From Pseudanabaena sp. PCC 7367 (GTDB lineage Bacteria > Cyanobacteriota > Cyanobacteriia > Pseudanabaenales > Pseudanabaenaceae): 64,000 nt of DNA. A program made the translations under genes and the position numbers. Location: assembly GCF_000317065.1 (NCBI RefSeq), contig NC_019701.1, positions 3,668,001 through 3,732,000 of the forward strand, read 5' to 3'. Under the pieces are notes generated by a model. That model made no database searches. It was not told where the DNA came from and saw nothing but the letters and a program-made list of their open reading frames with translations. The stretch's first letter is position 1; every line of letters begins with the position of its first letter. Below are positions 1 through 7,772 of this stretch, one piece after another.

Positions 1-259
1 GTTGAGCAGACATTCTTGCATTATTAAATTTTTGTTTTGTTTAATGCCTAAAAAAAATTTTTTGGCCAATATGGTTAGTAGGTAAATGTGCTTGTAAGCA
101 AGTCGTAGCAATAAAGACAAGTATGATGCATAAGCTGAGTGCGATCGGAAAAACTCTATTTTGCTAAAAAACACTTGCAAACTAGCTTTCCAGCCAATCC
201 GATCTATTGCTACGATATAGTTGTAGTGTTAACTAGTTGCTAAGGAAACGATACCCACC

Positions 260-562
260 ATGATCAATGCAGCACAACTCAATCAAGCCCATTCAGGTAA
301 TCCAATTAACCTATCCGAACGCGAACTTCAAGTGATTGAGCTAGTTGCCTCCGGATTGACTAACCAGGAAATTGCTGCTCGCCTGGAAATTAGTAAACGC
401 ACGGTTGACAACCATATCAGCAATATTTTGACTAAGACTCATACAGATAACCGTGTGGCGCTGTTGCGATGGGCATTGCAATGGGGCAAAGTATGTATTG
501 ATCAGGTCAATTGCTGCACCTTGAATATTCCTGCTGCACCAGAAGGATTACAGAGTGTTTAA
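260..562 (+). CDS. pedR: PedR-type LuxR-family small transcriptional regulator
   Basis: A 100-residue protein that is almost entirely a LuxR/NarL DNA-binding domain: LSERELQVIELVASGLTNQ near residues 18-36, then the recognition helix region ISKRTVDNHISNIL at about 44-57. It has no receiver domain. Three cysteines lie just after the HTH (C79, C85, C86). Cyanobacterial PedR proteins have this size and are known to change DNA-binding state in response to photosynthetic electron transport through a thioredoxin-sensitive cysteine, so the same role is inferred here. The ATG is preceded by a purine-rich stretch (AAGGAAACG). Its stop overlaps the start of the next gene by 8 bp, which suggests co-transcription. 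A generic small LuxR regulator is the alternative. Confidence 0.7.
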   Translation: MINAAQLNQAHSGNPINLSERELQVIELVASGLTNQEIAARLEISKRTVDNHISNILTKTHTDNRVALLRWALQWGKVCIDQVNCCTLNIPAAPEGLQSV

Positions 563-896
563 GCAGTTAGTTAGTAATACTCAGCAGAAATTTCGAGTGG
601 AGTATGCTCCCAAACAATTGCCATTGGCAGTTTATCGGGAGCTTGCTGCCCACTTGGATCAGGTTGAGTCGATCGCCACTGAGTTAATCTGGGCCGATCG
701 CCAGGAATTTGACTATGCTGATAGTCAGATCGCTGGGATCGAGATTAAGTTTATGCAGGTGGGAAGCGATCGCCAATATGCTTTGGTGGAGTCGATTTTG
801 AACTATTACGGTAGCTGGCATCTAGTTAATGCCAATGTCTCCTTAGAACAGGCTGAAGCCCATGCCGCATCACGAGTGGGCACCATAAACCCATAG
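555..896 (+). CDS. Hypothetical protein, translationally coupled to pedR
   Basis: A 113-residue soluble protein with no recognised domain, signal peptide or membrane segment. The GTG start at 555 lies inside the end of pedR, and no in-frame ATG is available before the conserved-looking N-terminus. This points to translational coupling. The sequence is rich in acidic and aromatic residues (for example ELIWADRQEFDYAD) and looks like a small alpha/beta protein. Function is unknown; the arrangement suggests it is expressed with the redox regulator. Confidence 0.65.
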   Translation: MFKQLVSNTQQKFRVEYAPKQLPLAVYRELAAHLDQVESIATELIWADRQEFDYADSQIAGIEIKFMQVGSDRQYALVESILNYYGSWHLVNANVSLEQAEAHAASRVGTINP

Positions 897-1098
897 GTAA
901 ACCCATAGTTATAGTTAGGTTATTGAGCTGTAGATGCTTAACTTAGAGCGTTTCGTTTATAGCTTTCTATTGATATTAATATTGACTTGCCAGGTGCCAA
1001 ATCGTTATGGTTAGTGCTGCCAAGTAATGATTTAGCAATCGAGTTAAGGATATATTTGCTGGCAGTGGCGACAGGCTGAGGCTGCAAAAGTAGTAAAA

Positions 1099-2403
1099 AT
1101 GAGTAAAAAATTTCAAGCTCCTAGGGGTACCCGTGATATTTGGGCACCGGAGGTTACCTATTGGCAAAAGTTTGAGACCACAGCGCGACAAATTCTGGGT
1201 CGAGCAGTTTATCGAGAAATTCGCACGCCAGCATTTGAGTTCACGGAGCTATTTGCCCGTGGGATTGGTGAGGCGACCGATATTGTCGGTAAGGAGATGT
1301 ATAGCTTTACTGACAAAAAAGGGCGATCGCTGACGCTGCGGCCAGAGGGTACGGCTGGAGTAGTGCGGGCATATATTGAAAATCGGTTGTTTGCCCAGGG
1401 TAATATCCAGCGGCTGTGGTATATCGGCTCTATGTTCCGGTATGAGAACCCCCAGGCGGGGCGGCAACGCCAATTTCACCAGCTAGGGGTTGAGGTGTTG
1501 GGGAGTGATGACCCGCGTGCTGATGTGGAAGTGATTGCGATCGCTGCTGACCTGTTGCGAGAACTGGGCTTAAGCGATCTAGTAGTGGACTTAAATTCCG
1601 TGGGTAACAGCGAAGATCGCCAGAATTACCGGGATGCCCTGGTGGAATATTTCACGCCCTTCATTAACGAGCTAGATCAAGATTCGCGCGATCGCCTCGA
1701 TCGTAATCCCTTACGGATTCTAGATAGTAAAGTACCGCGTACCCAGGAGATCGCCACCGAAGCGCCGAGCATTTTAGATTATCTTGGCGCTGCCTCCCAG
1801 AAACATTTTGACAGCGTCCAGACATTGCTGAATGATCTGGGCATTGCCTACAAAATCAACCCTCGTTTGGTGCGGGGGCTGGATTACTATACCCATACTG
1901 CCTTTGAGATTCAGTCGGCTGATCTGGGGGCACAATCGGCGGTTTGTGGTGGTGGTCGCTACGATCGCCTGGTGGCTGAATTGGGCGGCCCTGATACCCC
2001 GGCGGTTGGCTGGGCATTGGGGATTGAACGCCTGACGATTTTGTTGCAGCAGATCGCCACATCTGGAACCAATAACCTGAATGCGATCGATTTTTATCTG
2101 GTATCGCGGGGTGATCAGGCCGAACCGGAGGCGGTCAAAATTGCCCAGAAGTTGCGCCATGCTGGATTTAGCGTCGAGATTGATCTCAGTGGCTCCAAGT
2201 TTGATAAGCAAATGAAGCGGGCTAATAATAGCGGTGCGATCGCGGCTTTGCTCCTGGGCGATCGAGAGGTGAATGATAACCAAATTCAACTGAAGTGGTT
2301 GGCATCGGGTGAGCAAGAAGCAACTAGCTTGTCAAGTCTGTTGGCTGAGCCAGAACAACTGCGATCGCAATTGAAACGTGCTAAACAACAAGGCTCTGAT
2401 TAG
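1099..2403 (+). CDS. hisS: Histidyl-tRNA synthetase
   Basis: Class II aminoacyl-tRNA synthetase that charges tRNA-His in the cytoplasm. Its 434 residues fit the bacterial family. Visible signatures are the N-terminal APRGTRDIWAPE, motif 2 MFRYENPQAGRQRQFHQ, the HisRS-specific GLDYYTHTAFEI, motif 3 in VGWALGIERL, and a C-terminal anticodon-binding domain starting near residue 330. The ATG at 1099 gives the standard N-terminus. The gene stands alone on the plus strand, about 200 bp after the pedR pair and 59 bp before the exporter gene. Confidence 0.97.
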   Translation: MSKKFQAPRGTRDIWAPEVTYWQKFETTARQILGRAVYREIRTPAFEFTELFARGIGEATDIVGKEMYSFTDKKGRSLTLRPEGTAGVVRAYIENRLFAQGNIQRLWYIGSMFRYENPQAGRQRQFHQLGVEVLGSDDPRADVEVIAIAADLLRELGLSDLVVDLNSVGNSEDRQNYRDALVEYFTPFINELDQDSRDRLDRNPLRILDSKVPRTQEIATEAPSILDYLGAASQKHFDSVQTLLNDLGIAYKINPRLVRGLDYYTHTAFEIQSADLGAQSAVCGGGRYDRLVAELGGPDTPAVGWALGIERLTILLQQIATSGTNNLNAIDFYLVSRGDQAEPEAVKIAQKLRHAGFSVEIDLSGSKFDKQMKRANNSGAIAALLLGDREVNDNQIQLKWLASGEQEATSLSSLLAEPEQLRSQLKRAKQQGSD

Positions 2404-2462
2404 CAATGCTGGGCAAAGAAAAAACAAATTTAAATTATCCGTTTAACCCAAAAACTTAATTA

Positions 2463-3371
2463 ATGCTTGATTTAACCTACGCCTACATGTTTCCTGTGGC
2501 GATCGCCATCTCAACCGTAGCGATGGCCTCTGGGGTGGAGGGCGGTACTTTTTTTGCACCAATTTTTTTATTAGCGATCGGCTTGCCCCCCGACATTGCG
2601 ATCGGGGCGGCTTTGATTACGGAAACCTTTGGGTTTACCAGTGGCTTGGTTGCCTATGCCCGCCAGGGAGCGATCGATTATCGGCTGGGCGGCTCGCTGT
2701 TGTTATTTACAATTCCGGCAGCAATTTTTGGCTCCTGGCTGGTGCAATGGATCAACCCGATCGCCCTGAGTGTGATTTTTGGATTGGTATTGTTGGCGAT
2801 CGCAGTAAGTTTAATTGTTTCTAGTCAAGCCGATGCGAATGAAGGTGATTCATCGGTAGTTAATAGCTTTGGGGTGAACTCCTTGACCACAAATCAATCT
2901 GAAGCTCTGCTTGAAGATTCTTTAACTCAAGATGAATCTACTGCACCCAGTTCCAGGGCAAATTATCTGGGTGGGGCGATCGCGGTGGCGGGTGGTGCTT
3001 TGCTGGGCATGATCGCTACTGGTCTGGGCGAATTGAATGGATTTTATTTGCTTAAAATCAAGCGTGTTCCTGGGACTACGGCAGTAGCAACCAATGTGTT
3101 TGTGGTGGCGATCACGGCGATGACCGCTTCGATCGGCCAGTTTAGTTATTTCCTGCATCAGGGCGGCACTGCCCTGGAAACTCTGGTGAGTGTGGTTACC
3201 TTCACGGTGCCTGGGGTAATTATTGGTGGCCAGATTGGTGCGTTTGTGGCGAAGCAAATTTCTCAACATGCCCTGGAAAAATTCCTGGCGGTAGTGTTTG
3301 CATTGGTGGCAGCGATCTTGCTGCGGAATGCTTTGCCTTCGGTAACCGACAGCCTGGTCAGTATGCTTTGA
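2463..3371 (+). CDS. TauE/SafE-family membrane exporter
   Basis: A 302-residue integral membrane protein of the TauE/SafE (former DUF81) family, whose members are thought to move small organosulfur or sulfite anions. The N-terminal half shows hydrophobic segments with the family-like stretch MASGVEGGTFFAPIFLLAIG. The C-terminal half repeats the pattern with LGMIATGLGELNGFYLL and a run of helices. Between them (about residues 120-165) is a hydrophilic acidic linker rich in Ser, Asp and Glu, longer than in many relatives. It ends 7 bp before the convergent lipoprotein gene. The substrate cannot be told from sequence. Confidence 0.85.
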   Translation: MLDLTYAYMFPVAIAISTVAMASGVEGGTFFAPIFLLAIGLPPDIAIGAALITETFGFTSGLVAYARQGAIDYRLGGSLLLFTIPAAIFGSWLVQWINPIALSVIFGLVLLAIAVSLIVSSQADANEGDSSVVNSFGVNSLTTNQSEALLEDSLTQDESTAPSSRANYLGGAIAVAGGALLGMIATGLGELNGFYLLKIKRVPGTTAVATNVFVVAITAMTASIGQFSYFLHQGGTALETLVSVVTFTVPGVIIGGQIGAFVAKQISQHALEKFLAVVFALVAAILLRNALPSVTDSLVSML

Positions 3372-3378
3372 GAATCTT

Positions 3379-3858
3379 TTACTCTACGATTGGCCAGATA
3401 TCGCAAAATTCCCTGATCTCGCCAATCAATTCAGTTTCCTGGTGTGCCACTAGTCGCAAATCGGCCATGACTGGATCGGCTAATTTTGAATTGCTGATTA
3501 GGGCGATCCTCTCCTGTTCTAGGCCAGCAATCCATTGACTATTTAGTTTGATGTATCTGGCTTTAAATTCATTTAGCTTGCTGTGTCTCAGTTGAAGCTG
3601 GTAGGCTATCTCGATCTTTTCATTGTAGTTAGCCAGGCTTTGATCAACTAGTGCCAATTCGCGCTCTTTTCGAGTGGTGGCGATCGGTTGGTTGGGTTGC
3701 TTGTTTTCTCTGATGCTCTCAAGTTCCGGTTGATAGGTGGCTGCCCAAAAGCGATCGCATTCTTGCTCTAACATTGGTTCACAACTACTGAATAAGGTGG
3801 ATGTGGCAATAGCGATTAAACCTAAACGGGTGTTAAGCATATTTAAAATATTAACCAC
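3379..3858 (-). CDS. Putative lipoprotein, unknown function
   Basis: A 159-residue protein with a hydrophobic N-terminus ending in LFSSC, a lipobox-like site at Cys26, so it is probably a membrane-anchored lipoprotein. The mature part is charged and helical (ERELALVDQSLANYNEKIEIAYQLQLRHSKLNE), with possible coiled-coil character. A GTG start at 3858 abuts the stop of the upstream LOG-family gene. A start at the ATG at 3840 would give a more usual signal-peptide length. The tight spacing suggests translational coupling with the LOG gene. No function can be assigned. Confidence 0.6.
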   Translation of the reverse strand: MVNILNMLNTRLGLIAIATSTLFSSCEPMLEQECDRFWAATYQPELESIRENKQPNQPIATTRKERELALVDQSLANYNEKIEIAYQLQLRHSKLNEFKARYIKLNSQWIAGLEQERIALISNSKLADPVMADLRLVAHQETELIGEIREFCDIWPIVE

Positions 3859-4953
3859 TCAATCAACCTGATTGATCGCCTCGATTAGCTCATGCAGACG
3901 ACCATAGCTGTGGCGATCGAAGTAAAAAATCAAGCGCGGTAGGTTGGCGATTTCCGGTTCATCCTTTTCTGCCTTCAGCGCCCCGCAGCGGCTAATATCA
4001 CCTTTGCGCACAATATCTTTAAACGATCGATTCAGGCTTGCTAGATGAGTATCGCTAATTTCCTGATTGAGCCGAATTACAAATAGATCGCCCACCCAAC
4101 GGCTGGAATGATAGACCTGATAAAAATTGGTAATCAGCTCACAGGCGCGATCGATATTATCAGTAATTGTATATAAACTACGATCCTCCGGCGAGATTAA
4201 TTGGCGATCGAGAATATGCTCACGCATATATTCATCCCATTCTTGCCAGTAGTTACCGCCAGGTTTGTCGATCAACACAATTTGTTTAGGGGTGGATTTG
4301 CCTGTTTGGGTTAGGGTTAAACATTCAAATAGCTCATCTTGAGTACCAAAACCGCCAGGGAATAGGGCGATCGCATCGGCTTCGCTCACAAAAAACAACT
4401 TGCGCGTAAAGAAATATTTAAACTCCACCAGCTTAGAACTTTCTTGGACATAGGGGTTAGAGTCCTGCTCAAAGGGTAAATCGATATTTAAGCCAAAGGA
4501 GCCTTGCTCACCTGCCCCTTCATTCCCCGCCGCCATAATCCCACCACCGGCACCAGTGATCACCTCAAAACCCAACTGGGTCATTTTTTTTGCAAATTTC
4601 AGGGCTTGTTGATATTCCAGTTGCCCTGGTTTGGTACGCGATGATCCAAACATACTTACCTTGCGGCGGTGGCGATGGGGATGGAAAACTGCGATCGCCC
4701 TTTGAATGTCAGTAAGCGAGCCCACAATTAGCTTCCAATCCAGTCGATCGGCATCGGTGCTGCTGATTTGCGCCAGGGTTGATAGGGCTTGGCGAATTAA
4801 ACCGCCATTTTCTATCTCTGGTAGTTGATCGATGAGGTGATACAACTGCTGGCAAAGGGCAGCTTCTGACTCGGCGCAATTTATTTGTGAACTGGCGATC
4901 GACTGATCTATCGATTGGTCTAAAGAATCATTCAGCGGATTTGAGGCGGTCAT
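3859..4953 (-). CDS. LOG-family (TIGR00730-type) protein
   Basis: A Rossmann-fold protein of the LOG / lysine-decarboxylase-like group. Characterised members hydrolyse nucleoside monophosphates to the base and ribose 5-phosphate. Diagnostic motifs are GAGGGIMAAGNEGAGEQG and FPGGFGTQDELFE, the latter matching PGGxGTxxE with its catalytic Glu. I prefer the ATG at 4953 (364 residues, MTASNPLN). An open frame continues to an ATG at 5082, but those 43 extra residues are Lys/Arg/Thr-rich and not protein-like for this family. Even so the protein is longer than the common LOG enzymes of about 180-230 residues. Nucleosidase activity is inferred from the family. Confidence 0.85.
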   Translation of the reverse strand: MTASNPLNDSLDQSIDQSIASSQINCAESEAALCQQLYHLIDQLPEIENGGLIRQALSTLAQISSTDADRLDWKLIVGSLTDIQRAIAVFHPHRHRRKVSMFGSSRTKPGQLEYQQALKFAKKMTQLGFEVITGAGGGIMAAGNEGAGEQGSFGLNIDLPFEQDSNPYVQESSKLVEFKYFFTRKLFFVSEADAIALFPGGFGTQDELFECLTLTQTGKSTPKQIVLIDKPGGNYWQEWDEYMREHILDRQLISPEDRSLYTITDNIDRACELITNFYQVYHSSRWVGDLFVIRLNQEISDTHLASLNRSFKDIVRKGDISRCGALKAEKDEPEIANLPRLIFYFDRHSYGRLHELIEAINQVD

Positions 4954-5082
4954 GGTGTGAGTAATAAAAATATTAGTGAAGCTATTGGTTGTTTTACGGT
5001 AGCAGTTTTTAATTGGTGGTGAAGGTGTGCTAGTGCGTTTTTTTAGACTTCTTTGGCACACATAGCGATCGATTAGACGCAA

Positions 5083-5402
5083 TTACTTAACAGTTGTATT
5101 GATTTTGCCGGTAGTACCTCACTAAAAAACTAGGGAGCAAGCCACAACCAGCATGTGTGAGATCGTGCCAACCGAATCCATAACGCCACTGATTTAGGCA
5201 AGAGATCATTTTTAGATAAGGAAGCATTCCCAAAATCTCTAAATCAAATAAAGTTAAGCCTTGTTTTAGAGGCAGGGCGATCGCCAACGGGCTAGAATAT
5301 ATTTAGTAACAAAGCTTAATATTTAAATACTCAATCATACTCAGTTCTGCTTAACTCCCTGTTTGCTTAAATACTCTATCGATATTTGGTTAAAACTAAT
5401 TT
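5083..5402. other. Intergenic stretch with one copy of a dispersed degenerate repeat
   Basis: A gene-poor region between the LOG and UbiH genes. A 66-codon minus-strand frame (5087-5287) is present, but I do not call it a gene. Its 3' part (about 5110-5165) resembles sequences at about 12395-12435 and 48420-48450, described as a dispersed repeat in the findings. A HIP1 site lies near 5278. The stretch just before 5403 should hold the promoter of the hydroxylase gene, but no clear element was picked out. Confidence 0.4.
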
Positions 5403-6668
5403 ATGTTTGATGTCTTGATTGTTGGCGGTGGCATGGTGGGAGCAAGCCTGGCCTGTGCTTTGGGGAATAAACACAATAAATTCAATCAAAACCTGAAAGT
5501 TGGCCTGGTTGAAGCACGTTCTGGCCTGAAAGCGGGGCAGTTTGGTGCAGATGGTCGCGCCAGTGCGATCGCTTTGGGGTCTAGTTTGATCTGGCAAAAT
5601 ATTGGTGTCTGGGATGGCATGGTCGATCGCGGCGTTACGGCGATGCAATGTATCCAGATTTCCGATGGCGATTATCCCCACAAAGTGAAGCTATGGCAGC
5701 GGGATGTGGAGCGTGATGCGCTGGGCTATGTGGTGGAAAACAAAGTTACGCTGGCCTCGCTGTGGCAGTTCATGGCCGATTGCGACAACATTGAATTAAT
5801 TTGTCCGGCCAAAATTCTCGATCTCGACCAGCCGACTCCAGCCAAAGACAGCGATCGGATTCGGGTGAAGGTTTCCACTGATCAAGGTCAAGGTGAGCAA
5901 CATCTCAGCGCTAAGTTGCTGGTGGCTGCCGATGGCGGGCGATCGCTAATTCGCAGCCTGGCGCAGATCGATACTAGCCAGAAAACCTACGATCAAACCT
6001 GCATTGTGGTTACGCTCAAGGCAGAACATTCCCATCAAAATATTGCCTATGAGCGGTTTCAGCACAGTGGCCCCTTTGCGATCTTGCCCCTGGAGGGCGA
6101 TCGGCTCTGTATTGTCTGGACGGCGACGACGGCGGAAACGCCATATTTACTGAACCTGCCGGAGGCGGAGTTTATGGCGGAGCTAAAAAAAAGAATTGGC
6201 GATCGCTTAGTAAATCAATTAGGCGAATTGACCTTGGAATCCTGCGATCGGGCTGCCTATGTACCCCGTTGGATGCACGCTAAGACCTATATCCAACCGC
6301 GATTGGCGCTAGTTGGTGATGCAGCACATTCAACCCATCCGGTGGCGGGGCAGGGGATGAACCTGGGCATCCGCGATGTGGGCGCGTTGGCGGAAACCTT
6401 GATTAATGCCCAAAATCGAGGCGAAGACCTGGGTAGCATGACTGTTTTGAATCGCTATCAAAATCGCCGCCGTTGGGATAACCTGGGTGTAATTTTATTG
6501 ACGGATATCACCAATCGCCTGTTTTCTAATCAGTTTGCGCCGTTGCAGTGGTTGCGGCGGTTGGGTTTACTGATTCTGGCTAGCTTGAAACCGTTGCGTC
6601 AATTGGTGATGCTGGTGATGATGGGCTTGATCGTAAGGCAACCTCGGCTGGGCGATCGGGAAAGCTAA
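5403..6668 (+). CDS. UbiH/COQ6-family FAD-dependent monooxygenase
   Basis: A 421-residue aromatic-ring hydroxylase. It has the N-terminal FAD-binding fingerprint VLIVGGGMVGASLACALG at residues 4-21, a central DG-type motif (LVAADGGRSLIR), and the second FAD motif LVGDAAHSTHPVAGQGMNLG. This is the UbiH/UbiF/COQ6 pattern. Such enzymes hydroxylate quinone or other aromatic precursors using NAD(P)H and O2. Cyanobacteria make plastoquinone rather than ubiquinone, so the substrate is uncertain. The C-terminus carries a hydrophobic stretch (LGLLILASLKPLRQLVMLVMMGLI) that could associate with the membrane. Confidence 0.88.
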   Translation: MFDVLIVGGGMVGASLACALGNKHNKFNQNLKVGLVEARSGLKAGQFGADGRASAIALGSSLIWQNIGVWDGMVDRGVTAMQCIQISDGDYPHKVKLWQRDVERDALGYVVENKVTLASLWQFMADCDNIELICPAKILDLDQPTPAKDSDRIRVKVSTDQGQGEQHLSAKLLVAADGGRSLIRSLAQIDTSQKTYDQTCIVVTLKAEHSHQNIAYERFQHSGPFAILPLEGDRLCIVWTATTAETPYLLNLPEAEFMAELKKRIGDRLVNQLGELTLESCDRAAYVPRWMHAKTYIQPRLALVGDAAHSTHPVAGQGMNLGIRDVGALAETLINAQNRGEDLGSMTVLNRYQNRRRWDNLGVILLTDITNRLFSNQFAPLQWLRRLGLLILASLKPLRQLVMLVMMGLIVRQPRLGDRES

Positions 6669-6777
6669 TCATCCCTCTGGGTAAATTTTTAGATGTGCTT
6701 TTGCTGGAAATAGCCTAATGGTTTAAAATTCTCCTATTATCCTGGAAATTATCAATCTGGTGGTTAAGCTCTGAGCT

Positions 6778-7749
6778 ATGCCTGTAAACCCTAAAAAGTT
6801 GTTGACACGCCGGAATTTAATTTTGGGCTCGCTTGCTGGTGCTGGCCTAACCTCGGCCTTGGCGATCAAGCGAATTAAGTCATTATCAGGTGGAGCGATC
6901 GCTAGTGAATTAGACTTGCAGAGTTTTGATTTTGAGACTGTCAAAGTTAATGAATTTGGCAAAATTGTTGATCGCCAGACACTGCAAGGGCAGAAGTTTA
7001 TGGAGGATTTAGGCTCTGGTGTCCAGCTAGAGATGGTTTCAATACCTGGTGGTAGCTTCCTAATGGGAACTTATCCCAACGAAGAAGGTATTTATGAAGG
7101 CGATAAATCGGAGCCACAGCATCAAGTTAAGATCAAGCCATTTTATCTGGGGATGTACCTCATCACCCAGGAACAATGGTTAGCAGTGATGGGGAAATTT
7201 TTGAGAGAGCCAAAATATCCAGGGGATAATAAACCGTTAGAGCGAGTTGACTGGATTGGAGCACAAGATTTTTGTAAAGCGTTGAGCGATAAGACAGGTA
7301 AGAAATATCGTCTACCTAGTGAAGCAGAATGGGAATATGCCTGTAGGGCAGGAACAACTACCCCTTTCCATTTTGGTGAAACCATCACTACAGATATCGC
7401 TAATTATTCAGGAAATGATAAACCATATGGAAAAGGCTCACAAGGCAACTATAGAGGTGAAACAACAGAGGTAGGAGAATTTCCTGCAAACCCCTGGGGT
7501 CTCTATGATATGCATGGTAATTTGTACGAATGGTGTGAGGATGCTTGGCATGAGAGTTATCATGGAGCGCCAAGGAATGGAAGTGCACGAAAAAGTGCTT
7601 TGCAACTGATAGGTTATCCCTATAGAGTTGTACGAGGTGGTTCATGGATATCGAGCCCACATAGCTGCCGCTCAGCTTATCGCACAGAATACAGTGCAAC
7701 AGACACCCAAAGTCGGATTGGTTTTCGTGTTGTTTGCTCTGCCGCTTAA
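6778..7749 (+). CDS. Tat-exported SUMF1/FGE-fold protein
   Basis: A 323-residue protein with a formylglycine-generating-enzyme/SUMF1 fold. The N-terminus contains a twin-arginine pattern (LLTRRNLILGS, residues 8-18) and a hydrophobic stretch, indicating Tat export. The fold is shown by VSIPGGSFLMGT, the YRLPSEAEWEYACRAG block near residue 180, NPWGLYDMHGNLYEWCED, and the C-terminal RVVRGGSW...CRSAYR...IGFRVV block. These are the hallmarks of the C-type-lectin-like FGE fold. It may be a true enzyme or a binding protein. The C-terminal block is the part that diversity-generating retroelements vary in related proteins. The second half is more AT-rich, with AGA/AGG codons unlike its neighbours. 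Confidence 0.85.
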   Translation: MPVNPKKLLTRRNLILGSLAGAGLTSALAIKRIKSLSGGAIASELDLQSFDFETVKVNEFGKIVDRQTLQGQKFMEDLGSGVQLEMVSIPGGSFLMGTYPNEEGIYEGDKSEPQHQVKIKPFYLGMYLITQEQWLAVMGKFLREPKYPGDNKPLERVDWIGAQDFCKALSDKTGKKYRLPSEAEWEYACRAGTTTPFHFGETITTDIANYSGNDKPYGKGSQGNYRGETTEVGEFPANPWGLYDMHGNLYEWCEDAWHESYHGAPRNGSARKSALQLIGYPYRVVRGGSWISSPHSCRSAYRTEYSATDTQSRIGFRVVCSAA

Positions 7750-7772
7750 GCAATTTGTTGTTAAGCAACAAT

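Noticed and set aside
5087-5287. 66-codon minus-strand frame as a gene
   Set aside because: No family resemblance or ribosome-binding site; the sequence is better explained as a copy of a dispersed repeat.
6778-7749. A complete diversity-generating retroelement in this window
   Set aside because: No reverse transcriptase, accessory gene or template repeat was found nearby; only a possible target is supported.
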